Positions 1 to 8,504 of a stretch of 64,000 nucleotides of DNA are shown in pieces. The DNA lies in NCBI GenBank assembly GCA_965222695.1, contig OZ244967.1, positions 434,001-498,000 of the forward strand, given 5' to 3'. The stretch is from UBA7957 sp965222695. GTDB lineage: Bacteria > Pseudomonadota > Gammaproteobacteria > Granulosicoccales > Granulosicoccaceae. Position 1 is the first letter of the stretch. Every line of letters begins with the position of its first letter. A program made the translations under genes and the position numbers. The notes under the pieces are model-generated. The model was not told where the DNA came from and made no database searches. It saw nothing but the letters and a program-made list of their open reading frames with translations.

Positions 1-236
1 TGATGGCGCAGGTATCGAAGCTGCAATATGGCGATTTTGTCCACACCCTGGGAGATGCGCATCTGTATTCCAATCACTTTAAACAGGTAGAAAAACAGTT
101 ACATCGCCAACCAGGACCTCTGCCAAAAATGAAGATTAATCCGCAAGTAACTGATATTTTTAAATTTACTTATGATGATTTCACACTCGAAGACTACCGG
201 GCACAATCGCATATACCGGCGCCGGTCGCGGTATGA
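1..236 (+). CDS. thyA: thymidylate synthase, C-terminal fragment (5' end outside window)
   Basis: This is the last ~77 codons of thymidylate synthase, which methylates dUMP to dTMP using methylene-tetrahydrofolate. The reading frame is open to the window edge, so the first visible Met (base 3) is internal. The conserved ThyA segment GDFVHTLGDAHLYSNH is intact, including the substrate-binding His-Tyr-Ser stretch, and the usual C-terminal PVAV-type ending is present. The stop codon overlaps the folA start (GTATGA). The pair is therefore translationally coupled, which fits their joint role in folate and thymidylate metabolism. Confidence 0.95.
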   Translation, partial: MAQVSKLQYGDFVHTLGDAHLYSNHFKQVEKQLHRQPGPLPKMKINPQVTDIFKFTYDDFTLEDYRAQSHIPAPVAV

Positions 237-745
237 AACTTTGTATGATCATGGCCATGGACAAGAATCGACTGATCGGTGCGCAGGGTGGATTGCCTTG
301 GCACTTACCTGCGGAGTTGCAGTATTTTAAGCAAGTCACCATGGGAAAACCGCTGATTATGGGACGCAAGACCCATGACTCGATCGGCAGACCGCTGCCG
401 GGTAGAACGAATATTGTGGTCACCCGCCAGTCGGATTGGACAAAAACGGGTATATACGTGGCGAGTGATCTTGAGCGGGCGATCGAACTTGCGCAGCACC
501 ATCTCGATACATCCCGTGAGGTAATGATTATCGGGGGAGCGAGCCTGTGCCGGGAAGCCATGCCTCGGGTGGAAAAACTCTATTTGACGGAAATCGATCA
601 TGTCTTTGAGGGTGATGTTTGGCTGGACAGCTATAACCCCGAACACTGGCGCGAGATCAGCTCCCGCACCGTCGCGGCCGGGGACGGGCAGGCTTATGCG
701 TATACCTGCCGAGTCTTAGAGCGTATTATTATCAATAAGTTATAA
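233..745 (+). CDS. folA: dihydrofolate reductase
   Basis: 170 residues, the normal bacterial DHFR length. It reduces dihydrofolate, the by-product of ThyA, to tetrahydrofolate with NADPH. The N-terminus has the expected MAMDKNRLIG strand, the LPWHLPAEL substrate loop (Trp and the acidic residue replaced by Glu within AEL), GRKTHDSIGRPLPGR for NADPH binding, and the IIGGASL motif. The start overlaps the thyA stop by four bases. It is the last gene of this strand and converges with apaH 22 bases away. No clear terminator hairpin was seen in the gap. Confidence 0.95.
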   Translation: MKLCMIMAMDKNRLIGAQGGLPWHLPAELQYFKQVTMGKPLIMGRKTHDSIGRPLPGRTNIVVTRQSDWTKTGIYVASDLERAIELAQHHLDTSREVMIIGGASLCREAMPRVEKLYLTEIDHVFEGDVWLDSYNPEHWREISSRTVAAGDGQAYAYTCRVLERIIINKL

Positions 746-766
746 AATATTATTAAAGTAATTTTT

Positions 767-1600
767 CTATGTATATCTGGCCGGAAACTGAGCCGTTTCG
801 CACTTTATTCTTCGGAATTTACCGGACTCCAGTTCATAGGCCGTTAAACATCCGCCCCAGACACATCCTGAGTCGAGCCCTATGACATTGGGGTTATTGG
901 TTTCGCCCAAAGTTGACCAATGACCAAAGAGAATCTTCAAGTCACGGTTTTTACGATCAGACAGGGTGTACCAGGGAACAAGATTCTCCGACTGGGTTCC
1001 CGGCGCGCCCTTGTGTTGAAAATCCAGCTTGCCGTTCGCCTTGCAGAACCGCATCCGAGTAAAGCAGTTAACGGCAAAGCGAATGCGCTTTTCCGCGCTG
1101 CGGCCAGATTTCCATTTTGCCGGCTTATTGCCATACATAAAGCTGAATAGCGACTGGTAGTCCGGGCTTTGCAGAAATTGTTCTACAAATCTGGCCTCGG
1201 CTTCGGCGGTTTCCAGATCCCAGGCCGGATGCAGGCCTGCATGACAAAGCACATGCGGGCCGTCTGGCTCGTGTACCAGTAACGGCCTGTTGCGCAGCCA
1301 TTCGATCAGCTCACCGGCATCAGGTGCATCCAGAACGTCCTGCACAGTGTCCTTAGCGCCGAGCTTCCTGTGTCCCGTGTATACTGCCAGCAGATGTAAG
1401 TCGTGATTGCCTAAAACACAAGTGGCCGAATCGCCCAGATCCCGAACAAATCTGAGTACTGACAAGGAATCCGGACCACGGTTGACCAAATCGCCTACAA
1501 GCCAGAGCTTATCCTTTGCGGGGTCAAACTCCAAGGTATCGAGCAACCGGATCAATGGCTTAAAGCAACCCTGAATATCACCTAGTACGTAGGTAGGCAT
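767..1600 (-). CDS. apaH: symmetrical bis(5'-nucleosyl)-tetraphosphatase
   Basis: 277 residues, as in E. coli ApaH, which splits Ap4A into two ADP and also removes Np4 caps from RNA. It is a calcineurin-type metallophosphoesterase. The metal motifs GDIQGC (residues ~8-13), GDLVNRGPDS (~37-46) and GNHDLHLL (~64-71) are all visible, plus a late His in CHAGLHP. It is the last gene of the rsmA-apaG-apaH block. The gap to apaG is 62 bases, so co-transcription is likely. Confidence 0.96.
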   Translation of the reverse strand: MPTYVLGDIQGCFKPLIRLLDTLEFDPAKDKLWLVGDLVNRGPDSLSVLRFVRDLGDSATCVLGNHDLHLLAVYTGHRKLGAKDTVQDVLDAPDAGELIEWLRNRPLLVHEPDGPHVLCHAGLHPAWDLETAEAEARFVEQFLQSPDYQSLFSFMYGNKPAKWKSGRSAEKRIRFAVNCFTRMRFCKANGKLDFQHKGAPGTQSENLVPWYTLSDRKNRDLKILFGHWSTLGETNNPNVIGLDSGCVWGGCLTAYELESGKFRRIKCETAQFPARYT

Positions 1601-1662
1601 TTTCTGAACACTCTGCGGGAACGGGATTCAAGCATGAATTGAAGTAGGTCTGAGGGGGGCTT

Positions 1663-2046
1663 CTAGTGTAGTGTTCGAGGAGTTGTCAGAAGAAAATCCG
1701 GAATTTGTGCATCGAATTCAATACCGTCGTCAGTAATCATCTGATAACTGCCTCCCATTGTACCCATCGGCGTTTCCAGCATGGTGCCGCTGGTGTACTG
1801 AAATCCTTCTCCCGGCTTCAGATGCGGCGTTTCACCTACCACGCCATCGCCTTTAACTTCCTGCACTTTACCGTTGTCGTCGGTGATGATCCAATGCCGG
1901 GTCATCAGACGCGCGGGAACCTCACCGATATTTCTGATGGTGACGGTATAAGCGAATACATACCGGTTTTCCTCAGGCTCGGATTCCGACTCCATGTAAT
2001 GGGTGTCGACTTCGACCTCGATTCCTTCGCCATATTCTGTTTGCAC
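1663..2046 (-). CDS. apaG: ApaG, FN3-fold Co2+/Mg2+ efflux-associated protein
   Basis: 127 residues with the whole ApaG family pattern: VEVDTHYM, FAYTVTIRNIG, WIITDDNGKVQEVKGDGVVGE, and the glycine-rich G-TMGGSYQM segment. The fold is a fibronectin-III-like sandwich. A role linked to Co/Mg resistance is known genetically, but the biochemical activity is unsettled. The start is GTG at 2046, preceded by GGAGTATC. It sits between rsmA and apaH as in most gammaproteobacteria. Confidence 0.93.
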   Translation of the reverse strand: MQTEYGEGIEVEVDTHYMESESEPEENRYVFAYTVTIRNIGEVPARLMTRHWIITDDNGKVQEVKGDGVVGETPHLKPGEGFQYTSGTMLETPMGTMGGSYQMITDDGIEFDAQIPDFLLTTPRTLH

Positions 2047-2166
2047 GGTGTGATACTCCGTTTTTCTCTAGCGTTTATAGTATCAGTTGCAGTAAAAAGC
2101 TGAAAACAATTCCATCCAGGGGCCGTTCTCAATCACCCGGTGTGTGTGAACGGCCAAAGGCATCAA

Positions 2167-2976
2167 CTACGGCTTATCCGGCAGCAATTCCGAAAGCGAT
2201 ATAAACTGCTCGACACTGATATTTTCGGCGCGCAGGGAGGGAGAAACCCCCAGGCTTTCCATATCCTTCTCTGTCAGCAGACCGCGCAGATTGTTCCGGA
2301 GCGTTTTCCGGCGTTGACTAAAAGCCGCTGTAACGAGCTTAGCTAATTTTCCCCTATCGTGCTTTGGAATATCCGCTTCGGCCTTGGGCCTCAGCCTTAC
2401 TACGGCGGATTCGACCTTCGGGGGCGGCCTGAAAGCGCCGGGAGGTACCAAAATCAGCTTTTCGACCAGGCAATAACACTGGACCATCACCGATAAGCGG
2501 CCGTAAGCTTTGCCGTGCGGGTGCGAGGCAATCCGCTCTACCACCTCATTTTGCAGCATAAAATGCATATCCTGAATCAGATGCCGGTATTTGAGCAGAT
2601 GGAACACTAAGGGGGTGGAGATATTGTAAGGAAGATTGCCCACAATCCGCTGACACTCTCCGAATTCGGAAAAATCGGTGGTCAATGCATCCTGGCTGAG
2701 CAGCCTGAGCCTGCCGAATTCGCGCGATTTTTCCTCAAGAACATCGATTAAATCCCGGTCCAGCTCTACGGCACTAATCGCTCCGCAGTGTTGTAATAAA
2801 GGGAAAGTCAATGCTCCTAAACCCGGGCCGATTTCAATCAGGTTTTCGCCCTGCCGCGGATTGATGGCGGCTACAATGCGCCGGATGATATGGGGATCCT
2901 GGAGGAAGTTTTGGCCGAACCTTTTTCTGGCCCTGTGTACAGGTGACTTACCCAGTCTCTTTTTTGCATCAGGCAT
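2167..2976 (-). CDS. rsmA: 16S rRNA dimethyladenosine methyltransferase
   Basis: 269 residues. It dimethylates the two adjacent adenosines in the 3'-terminal hairpin of 16S rRNA using SAM, as a late 30S assembly check. Visible motifs are KRFGQNFL (residues ~18-25), the SAM loop IEIGPGLGALT (~47-57), acidic motif II VELDRDL, and the catalytic NLPYN motif (~112-116). The ATG overlaps the stop of the upstream ltrA-like gene (TAATG). In most relatives pdxA lies directly upstream; here ~9 kb intervenes. Confidence 0.96.
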   Translation of the reverse strand: MPDAKKRLGKSPVHRARKRFGQNFLQDPHIIRRIVAAINPRQGENLIEIGPGLGALTFPLLQHCGAISAVELDRDLIDVLEEKSREFGRLRLLSQDALTTDFSEFGECQRIVGNLPYNISTPLVFHLLKYRHLIQDMHFMLQNEVVERIASHPHGKAYGRLSVMVQCYCLVEKLILVPPGAFRPPPKVESAVVRLRPKAEADIPKHDRGKLAKLVTAAFSQRRKTLRNNLRGLLTEKDMESLGVSPSLRAENISVEQFISLSELLPDKP

Positions 2977-4175
2977 TAGGCGGATCCAGAGACGGATCGC
3001 TCTGACCGGAATCGTCGATGACGCCTCGCCAGCCTGATGATATTCAAAGCGACGAATGACATGGCCACCAGAAGGATGGTGTTGAACAGGATTGTGATGC
3101 CGATGACTAAGGCCGCGAGAATCAGCAATTCATAGCGTTCATAGCCTTGCTTCTCAAGCAGCAAATCATGGCATAACCAAACGGAGGCCAAATAGCCGGC
3201 GATCGCCAGCGACAGGCCGATGGCTGCTGTATACCCGTCAATAGAGGCATGATTGCTGAGCACATCGACATTTACACTGATCAGCGCCCCAACCGCCGTG
3301 GCAAACGCATAGATAAAGTAGTGGCCATATCCCCAGATAAACGCTTTGGTCTCATCACCAAGCTCATCTTCTACCGGATCATCGAAATAAAGCCACCACA
3401 TGGAAAACAAAAGTAACACTGTGCTGATGACCAGAGCCATCATATCCGTAGAAAAGTGTTCTATGGCTTTCTCGAATGCGTAAACGGCGGCCAGCATCGA
3501 TTCTCCCAAAACGATGATGGTAAGCAACCCCAAACGCTCTTCGATATGACTAAAATGATATTTCGTGTTTTTGCCTTTATCCGTTGAGTGTTCTGCAATA
3601 TAGGGCACGACCAATTCAAACAAAACAAGAGCAATGAAGAGGTACCAGCTCTGAAAATATAATACGGCCAGTGACCAGCTTAATTGAACGAGACTCACCC
3701 CAATTGCGTAGCGTAAAGCAACCGGGCGGGAACCGGGATCATCGTAAGCAACCTTGAACCAGATAAGGATATAGGGTACACGCATGATGACGTATCCAAT
3801 CATCATGATCAAAAAATTGTCGTTCGAAAAAGCAGGCTCAACGGCTACGGCGATGATGATGACCCCGATCATCTGCGCGAAAGACGCTAAACGAAACTGA
3901 GCGTCATCGGTGTCATACCCGGAGGCAAACCAGGTATAAGTGTTCCATGGCCACCAGATGCAGAAAAAAATAAAAAAATACATCCAGATGGCATGACCCA
4001 CGTGATGCCAGGCTGAAAGTGCATGATGAAGTTCAGCGGCAAGGCTTGCAATCGCAACGACATAGATTAAATCGTAAAAAAGCTCAAGAGGGGTTGCTGC
4101 TCGATGCGGTTCATCGATATCCCGGGCGACGATTGAATTAATCAACACGGACCGGTGTGAATTATCTGTGCTCAT
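2976..4175 (-). CDS. low temperature requirement A (LtrA) family membrane protein
   Basis: 399 residues, almost entirely hydrophobic. About ten to twelve transmembrane helices can be picked out (for example FFIFFCIWWPWNTYTWFASG, MMIGYVIMRVPYILIWF, YLFIALVLFELVVP). The N-terminal region ATPLELFYDLIYVVAIASLA and the central IVLGESMLA segment match the LtrA family, whose name comes from Listeria growth in the cold; no molecular function is established. It lies 21 bases downstream of the RND permease and overlaps rsmA by TAATG. It is therefore probably the fourth-last gene of an efflux-to-apaH transcription unit. Confidence 0.85.
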   Translation of the reverse strand: MSTDNSHRSVLINSIVARDIDEPHRAATPLELFYDLIYVVAIASLAAELHHALSAWHHVGHAIWMYFFIFFCIWWPWNTYTWFASGYDTDDAQFRLASFAQMIGVIIIAVAVEPAFSNDNFLIMMIGYVIMRVPYILIWFKVAYDDPGSRPVALRYAIGVSLVQLSWSLAVLYFQSWYLFIALVLFELVVPYIAEHSTDKGKNTKYHFSHIEERLGLLTIIVLGESMLAAVYAFEKAIEHFSTDMMALVISTVLLLFSMWWLYFDDPVEDELGDETKAFIWGYGHYFIYAFATAVGALISVNVDVLSNHASIDGYTAAIGLSLAIAGYLASVWLCHDLLLEKQGYERYELLILAALVIGITILFNTILLVAMSFVALNIIRLARRHRRFRSERSVSGSA

Positions 4176-4196
4176 CGGTTTCGATATTTCTTTGTA

Positions 4197-7100
4197 TTAG
4201 TGCGTGTCCTCAAACCCGTAAAACAGGGCAAACAACACCGGTATGACAATCAAGGTTAACACGGTGGCAAACCCCAGACCAAACATAATAGTGACGGCCA
4301 TAGGCTTGAAAAATACATCCCCCAGCAGAGGCAGCATGCCGAGTATGGTGGTTACGGCTGCCATGGAGACGGGGCGTAAGCGGCTGACGGCAGCCTCGGT
4401 AATCGCTTTAAGCCAGGGCTGACTCTGCTCTTCTCTCAGGCGTTTAATTTCCTCGACCAGAACAATACCGTTTTTCAGTTGCATGCCGATCAGGCTAAGC
4501 AATGCCAGCAGAGCCATAAAGCTAAAGGGCGAATCGGTTAGTAACAGACCGACGGTCACGCCTATGATGGATAATGGTACCGTGATCCAGACGACGAGAG
4601 TCTGCTTGGCGGAGCGGAAGAGCAAAACCGTAAGCACGATCATGACCAGAACACCCAAAGGCACATAGGTAAATACTGCAACATTGGCATTCTGCTGTGC
4701 TTCGTATTCGCCCCCCCATTGAAGTTCATAACCGACGGGTAGATCAACAGCTTCAACTTTGCCTCTGATCTGCGTGTGCAGCGTGGCTGGTGTAAGCCCG
4801 TCAACCGGATCGGCAAGAACCGAGAGTGTTCGCTTGCGATCCCGGCGTTTGATCAGTGGGTCTTCCCAACGCAGATTCACGGCTTTCATCACCTGGCCTA
4901 TGTTCAGATAGGCATTCTTGGCCGGGCTATAGACTTGAATATCTTCAATCTGGCTGATGGAACTGCGTTCCTGCTGAGGCGGGCGCACAACAATCGGCAG
5001 CAACCTGCTGCCGTCCCGGTACAGACCCGCGGTTTCCCCGCTGACATTGATGCCCAGCGCCAGATCGAAGTCGCGTTTACTGATCCCCAGACGCCGGCCT
5101 TCCGCTTCGTTATATACCGGGCGCAACAGCTTGGTGCGCTCGCGCCAGTCATGGCGGACGTTGATGGCATTGGGTTCAGCCTCGAAAATGGCGATGATTT
5201 GCCGACCGAGATCACGCAGTACATTCGGCTCCGGACCGATGATACGTGCCTCGATTTTCGCTTTGGTGCTTGGCCCCAGTTCAAAGCGCTGAAATTTGCT
5301 GAAAGCCTGTGGATAACCGGTTTGAAGCATTTCTTTCACGGCATCCATGGTTGGCTGAACCTGTTCGAATTCACTCACCCGGACGATCAACTGGGCGTAG
5401 CTGGGATAACTGAACTCGGGCTGATACGTCAGCATAAATCGTTCGGCTCCCCGGCCAAGTGTGGCAGTGACCTGTACTACCTCTGGTAATTGGAGTACCT
5501 GCTGTTCTATGGTTTGTATGTCTTTATCCACAGCCCGAATATCACTGCCCTGCGGCAGCCAGTACTCCACCGTAAACATGGGCAGTGAACTTGCCGGGAA
5601 AAATGCCTGTTTTACCTGACCGAAACCCATGATCGCGGCAATCAATGCCCCGATCATAACCGCAACAGTGGTCCACCGGAAATGCAACACCATATGCAGA
5701 AGACCTTTGTAGATTCGATAGACTATACCCTGATACGGATCGATTTCGTCATTCTGCCCGGCAGCCGTTGATTCCTTGAACAGCAAATAACAAAAGAATG
5801 GCGTGACGGTTATCGCCAGGATCCAGCTGATGAACAGTGAAATCAACAGCACCCAGAACAGGCTGCCGGTAAACTCGCCGCTGGCGTCGGGTGACAGGCC
5901 GATCGGTGCGAATGCGGTAATCGCAATTACGGTCGCGCCCAAAAGTGGCCAACGCGTGTGACCGACAATTGATCGGGCTGCCTCCATACGGCTCAGGCCG
6001 CGCTTCAGCCCGATCATAATGCCTTCTGTCACCACGATTGCATTATCCACCAACATGCCGAGGGCGATGATCAGCGCACCGAGTGATATTCTGTGTAACT
6101 CGATACCATAAATCCGCATCAGGATAAATGTGCCGAGAATGGTCAAGAGCAGGACGCCGCTCATCAAAAGACCCGGACGCAGTCCCATAGTGAAGAGCAA
6201 CACTACAATGACGATCACCACGGCCTGGATCAGGCTGATTAAAAAATCATTGACCGAGGCTTCAACCTGCGCGGGTTGATCGTAGACAGTATCGGTTACT
6301 ATGCCTATGGGCCGCTCACTGTCCAGTTCCGCCAGACGTTGCCTGACGGCTTTGCCGACCTGAACCACATTGACGCCTTCTGAAAATGAAACGCCGAGCG
6401 TGAGCGCAGGCTGACCGTTATAGTGGTACAAATGTGACGGCGGATCGGCAAAGCCCTTGCTGATCCTGGCTATGTCCTGAAGGTAAACCAGCTGCCCGCC
6501 GACACTGCCGACCAGCAGATTAGCTAATCCGGCAAATCCGGGCGTTTCATCGGTTTGACTGCTGATGCGGATATACTCGCTGCCCACGCGGACTTTACCC
6601 GCATCGCTGACCAGGTTCTGGGTTCTCAACAAACCCTGTATATCGGCGAGGGAGAACCCGCTTGCAGCCAGCTTTGCTCGATCGACTTCAATAAAGATCT
6701 GCTCCAGTCTGCGTCCGCCTATGACAACCTTGCTGACGCCATTTACCAGGACCAGTTCTCTGCGCAGAAAGTCGGCATAGTCGGCCAGCTCGTCAAAACC
6801 ATAGCCTTCGCCTGTGACCGCGAAAAACATACCGTACACGTCACCGAAATCGTCGATGATTTGCGGCTCTTCGACCCCGGGCGGAAGCAGCGGTCGCAAA
6901 TCGGTTATTTTCCGCCGCATTTCATCCCAGATTTGCGCCAGTTCCCGCTTGCGATAAGTACTTTTCATCTCGACCATAATCTGGGTGAGTCCGGCACTTG
7001 AGGTCGACGTGACGTTATCCAGGGCGGGCAATTGTTGAAGCGCATTTTCCAGCGGCAGCGTCAATTCTTCTTCGACTTCCTGGGCGGATGCGCCCGGATA

Positions 7101-7250
7101 ACTCACCAGAATCATCGCTTGCTTGATGGTAAAAGCAGGGTCTTCGAGGCGGCCCAGTTGAGTGAAGGAAAGCACGCCGCCGCCGACCAGCAGCAGAATC
7201 ACCATCCAGGTAATCGTTTTATTGCGAATCGAGTATTCGGTGACGCTCAT
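4197..7250 (-). CDS. RND-family multidrug efflux permease, inner-membrane subunit
   Basis: 1017 residues, the usual size for a HAE1-type RND pump that exports drugs, dyes or toxic organics by proton antiport through a tripartite complex. The first transmembrane helix (residues ~12-32), the porter-domain signature YPGASAQEVEEE (~50-61), and the TM4 segment GMLVDNAIVV are visible. The second of the classical Asp-Asp pair is Asn here, as in several RND subgroups. A second-half repeat begins near residue 520. The MFP partner lies 11 bases upstream. No outer-membrane channel gene is in the window, so a TolC-like protein from elsewhere must complete the pump. The substrate cannot be told. Confidence 0.93.
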   Translation of the reverse strand: MSVTEYSIRNKTITWMVILLLVGGGVLSFTQLGRLEDPAFTIKQAMILVSYPGASAQEVEEELTLPLENALQQLPALDNVTSTSSAGLTQIMVEMKSTYRKRELAQIWDEMRRKITDLRPLLPPGVEEPQIIDDFGDVYGMFFAVTGEGYGFDELADYADFLRRELVLVNGVSKVVIGGRRLEQIFIEVDRAKLAASGFSLADIQGLLRTQNLVSDAGKVRVGSEYIRISSQTDETPGFAGLANLLVGSVGGQLVYLQDIARISKGFADPPSHLYHYNGQPALTLGVSFSEGVNVVQVGKAVRQRLAELDSERPIGIVTDTVYDQPAQVEASVNDFLISLIQAVVIVIVVLLFTMGLRPGLLMSGVLLLTILGTFILMRIYGIELHRISLGALIIALGMLVDNAIVVTEGIMIGLKRGLSRMEAARSIVGHTRWPLLGATVIAITAFAPIGLSPDASGEFTGSLFWVLLISLFISWILAITVTPFFCYLLFKESTAAGQNDEIDPYQGIVYRIYKGLLHMVLHFRWTTVAVMIGALIAAIMGFGQVKQAFFPASSLPMFTVEYWLPQGSDIRAVDKDIQTIEQQVLQLPEVVQVTATLGRGAERFMLTYQPEFSYPSYAQLIVRVSEFEQVQPTMDAVKEMLQTGYPQAFSKFQRFELGPSTKAKIEARIIGPEPNVLRDLGRQIIAIFEAEPNAINVRHDWRERTKLLRPVYNEAEGRRLGISKRDFDLALGINVSGETAGLYRDGSRLLPIVVRPPQQERSSISQIEDIQVYSPAKNAYLNIGQVMKAVNLRWEDPLIKRRDRKRTLSVLADPVDGLTPATLHTQIRGKVEAVDLPVGYELQWGGEYEAQQNANVAVFTYVPLGVLVMIVLTVLLFRSAKQTLVVWITVPLSIIGVTVGLLLTDSPFSFMALLALLSLIGMQLKNGIVLVEEIKRLREEQSQPWLKAITEAAVSRLRPVSMAAVTTILGMLPLLGDVFFKPMAVTIMFGLGFATVLTLIVIPVLFALFYGFEDTH

Positions 7251-7261
7251 AGTGGCGAAGT

Positions 7262-8365
7262 TTATAGCCCACGCTGCTTAACCAGCGGCTTGACCCACAT
7301 ACCTTCACGTACGTAGCCCACGCCGGCGGCGATAATATGGCTTTGCGGATCAATTCCGCCGGTAATTTGCACCTGCTCCCCTTCGATACGTCCAACCGTC
7401 ACTTCGACTTTATGGGCCCGCATATTTTCGTCAACCGACCATAACCATTGTTTGTCGTTCTCGGAGAAGACTGCTTCCACCGGGGCGAATATGGACCGAT
7501 CGGAACGGTCGGCCAGGAACTCGGAAAAATCGAGGTGAATTGTGGCGGTCATGCCGGGCAGTGCCACAAACCCGGTGATTCTATCCAGAGAGAACAGGGC
7601 GGAATAATTTCGCGTAATTGGGTCCGGAATGGATTCATGCTCCTTGTAGCAGGCTTTAAATTGCTTGTCCGGATGTGTGGCAAAGCTCACCCGGCCACAG
7701 AAATTTTGAATCACAGTGGGGTCTTCAACCCTGCGTAACCGGGCGAGTACGGTTTCGGGTACGCTGAATCGGATGGCCAATTCATCGTCCTGACGCAATT
7801 GAATAAGAGGCTCTTGTGCCCGCACGGATTGGAAGTTTTCGATATTGATCCGCGCCACTGTCCCATCAAACGGGGCCTTGAGTTCGCTGTAAACAAGGTT
7901 ATCGCGAGCCTGCTGCAAAGCGGCCCTGGCAGTTTTGAGTTCCGCATTGGCCTGGTCAAAATTCAGTTTGCTGGAAAGGTTTTGTTTGACCAGCTTACTT
8001 GCGCGCTCTTGTTGGGTTTTGGCGAGATCGAAGCGTGCCCGGCGTTCGGCAACGATGTTGTCGAAATCCTTGGGGTCTAAGCGCGCCAGTATATCACCGG
8101 TTTTTACCCTCAGCCCCGGAGTTGCCGGAAGCTCGATCAATTGTCCGCTGACGCGGAAGGCAAGATCCGCTTTTTGCGATGCCTCAAGAGTGCCTGGGTA
8201 AGTTCGCTGCAGACTCACGCCATTTTGAGCCAGCTGAACGATTTTTGCCGGACGGGCTTGTGGTTCAGATTCCTGTGGTTCCGGGTTATCCTTATCAGTG
8301 CAGGCTGCCACCGTAACGGTGGATCCTATTGCAAAGCACAATATACGGGCATATGGGAGAATCAT
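7262..8365 (-). CDS. RND efflux periplasmic adaptor (membrane fusion protein), lipoprotein
   Basis: About 367 residues from the ATG at 8365 (spaced behind GGTGTGAG); a GTG three codons earlier is an alternative. The signal peptide ends at a lipobox-like VAAC, so the protein is probably lipid-anchored. Family features in order: lipoyl half-motif (PGTLEASQKADLAFRVSGQL), a long helical hairpin (KTGDILARLDPKDF then heptads to about residue 150), second lipoyl half (LKAPFDGTVARI), a beta-barrel, and a membrane-proximal domain. It sits 11 bases from the permease and forms the pump with it. Confidence 0.92.
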   Translation of the reverse strand: MILPYARILCFAIGSTVTVAACTDKDNPEPQESEPQARPAKIVQLAQNGVSLQRTYPGTLEASQKADLAFRVSGQLIELPATPGLRVKTGDILARLDPKDFDNIVAERRARFDLAKTQQERASKLVKQNLSSKLNFDQANAELKTARAALQQARDNLVYSELKAPFDGTVARINIENFQSVRAQEPLIQLRQDDELAIRFSVPETVLARLRRVEDPTVIQNFCGRVSFATHPDKQFKACYKEHESIPDPITRNYSALFSLDRITGFVALPGMTATIHLDFSEFLADRSDRSIFAPVEAVFSENDKQWLWSVDENMRAHKVEVTVGRIEGEQVQITGGIDPQSHIIAAGVGYVREGMWVKPLVKQRGL

Positions 8366-8504
8366 TGAATACACTCACACCATCGGTTTGAAATCATCTT
8401 CAGCTTGAGTGTACAACAATTTGCCTGGTACTTGCCCGACAAACTCGCCGAGTGTTTACCGGTCCAATCGTCGAAGGCTCTGAGACCACCAGACTACCCT
8501 GTCA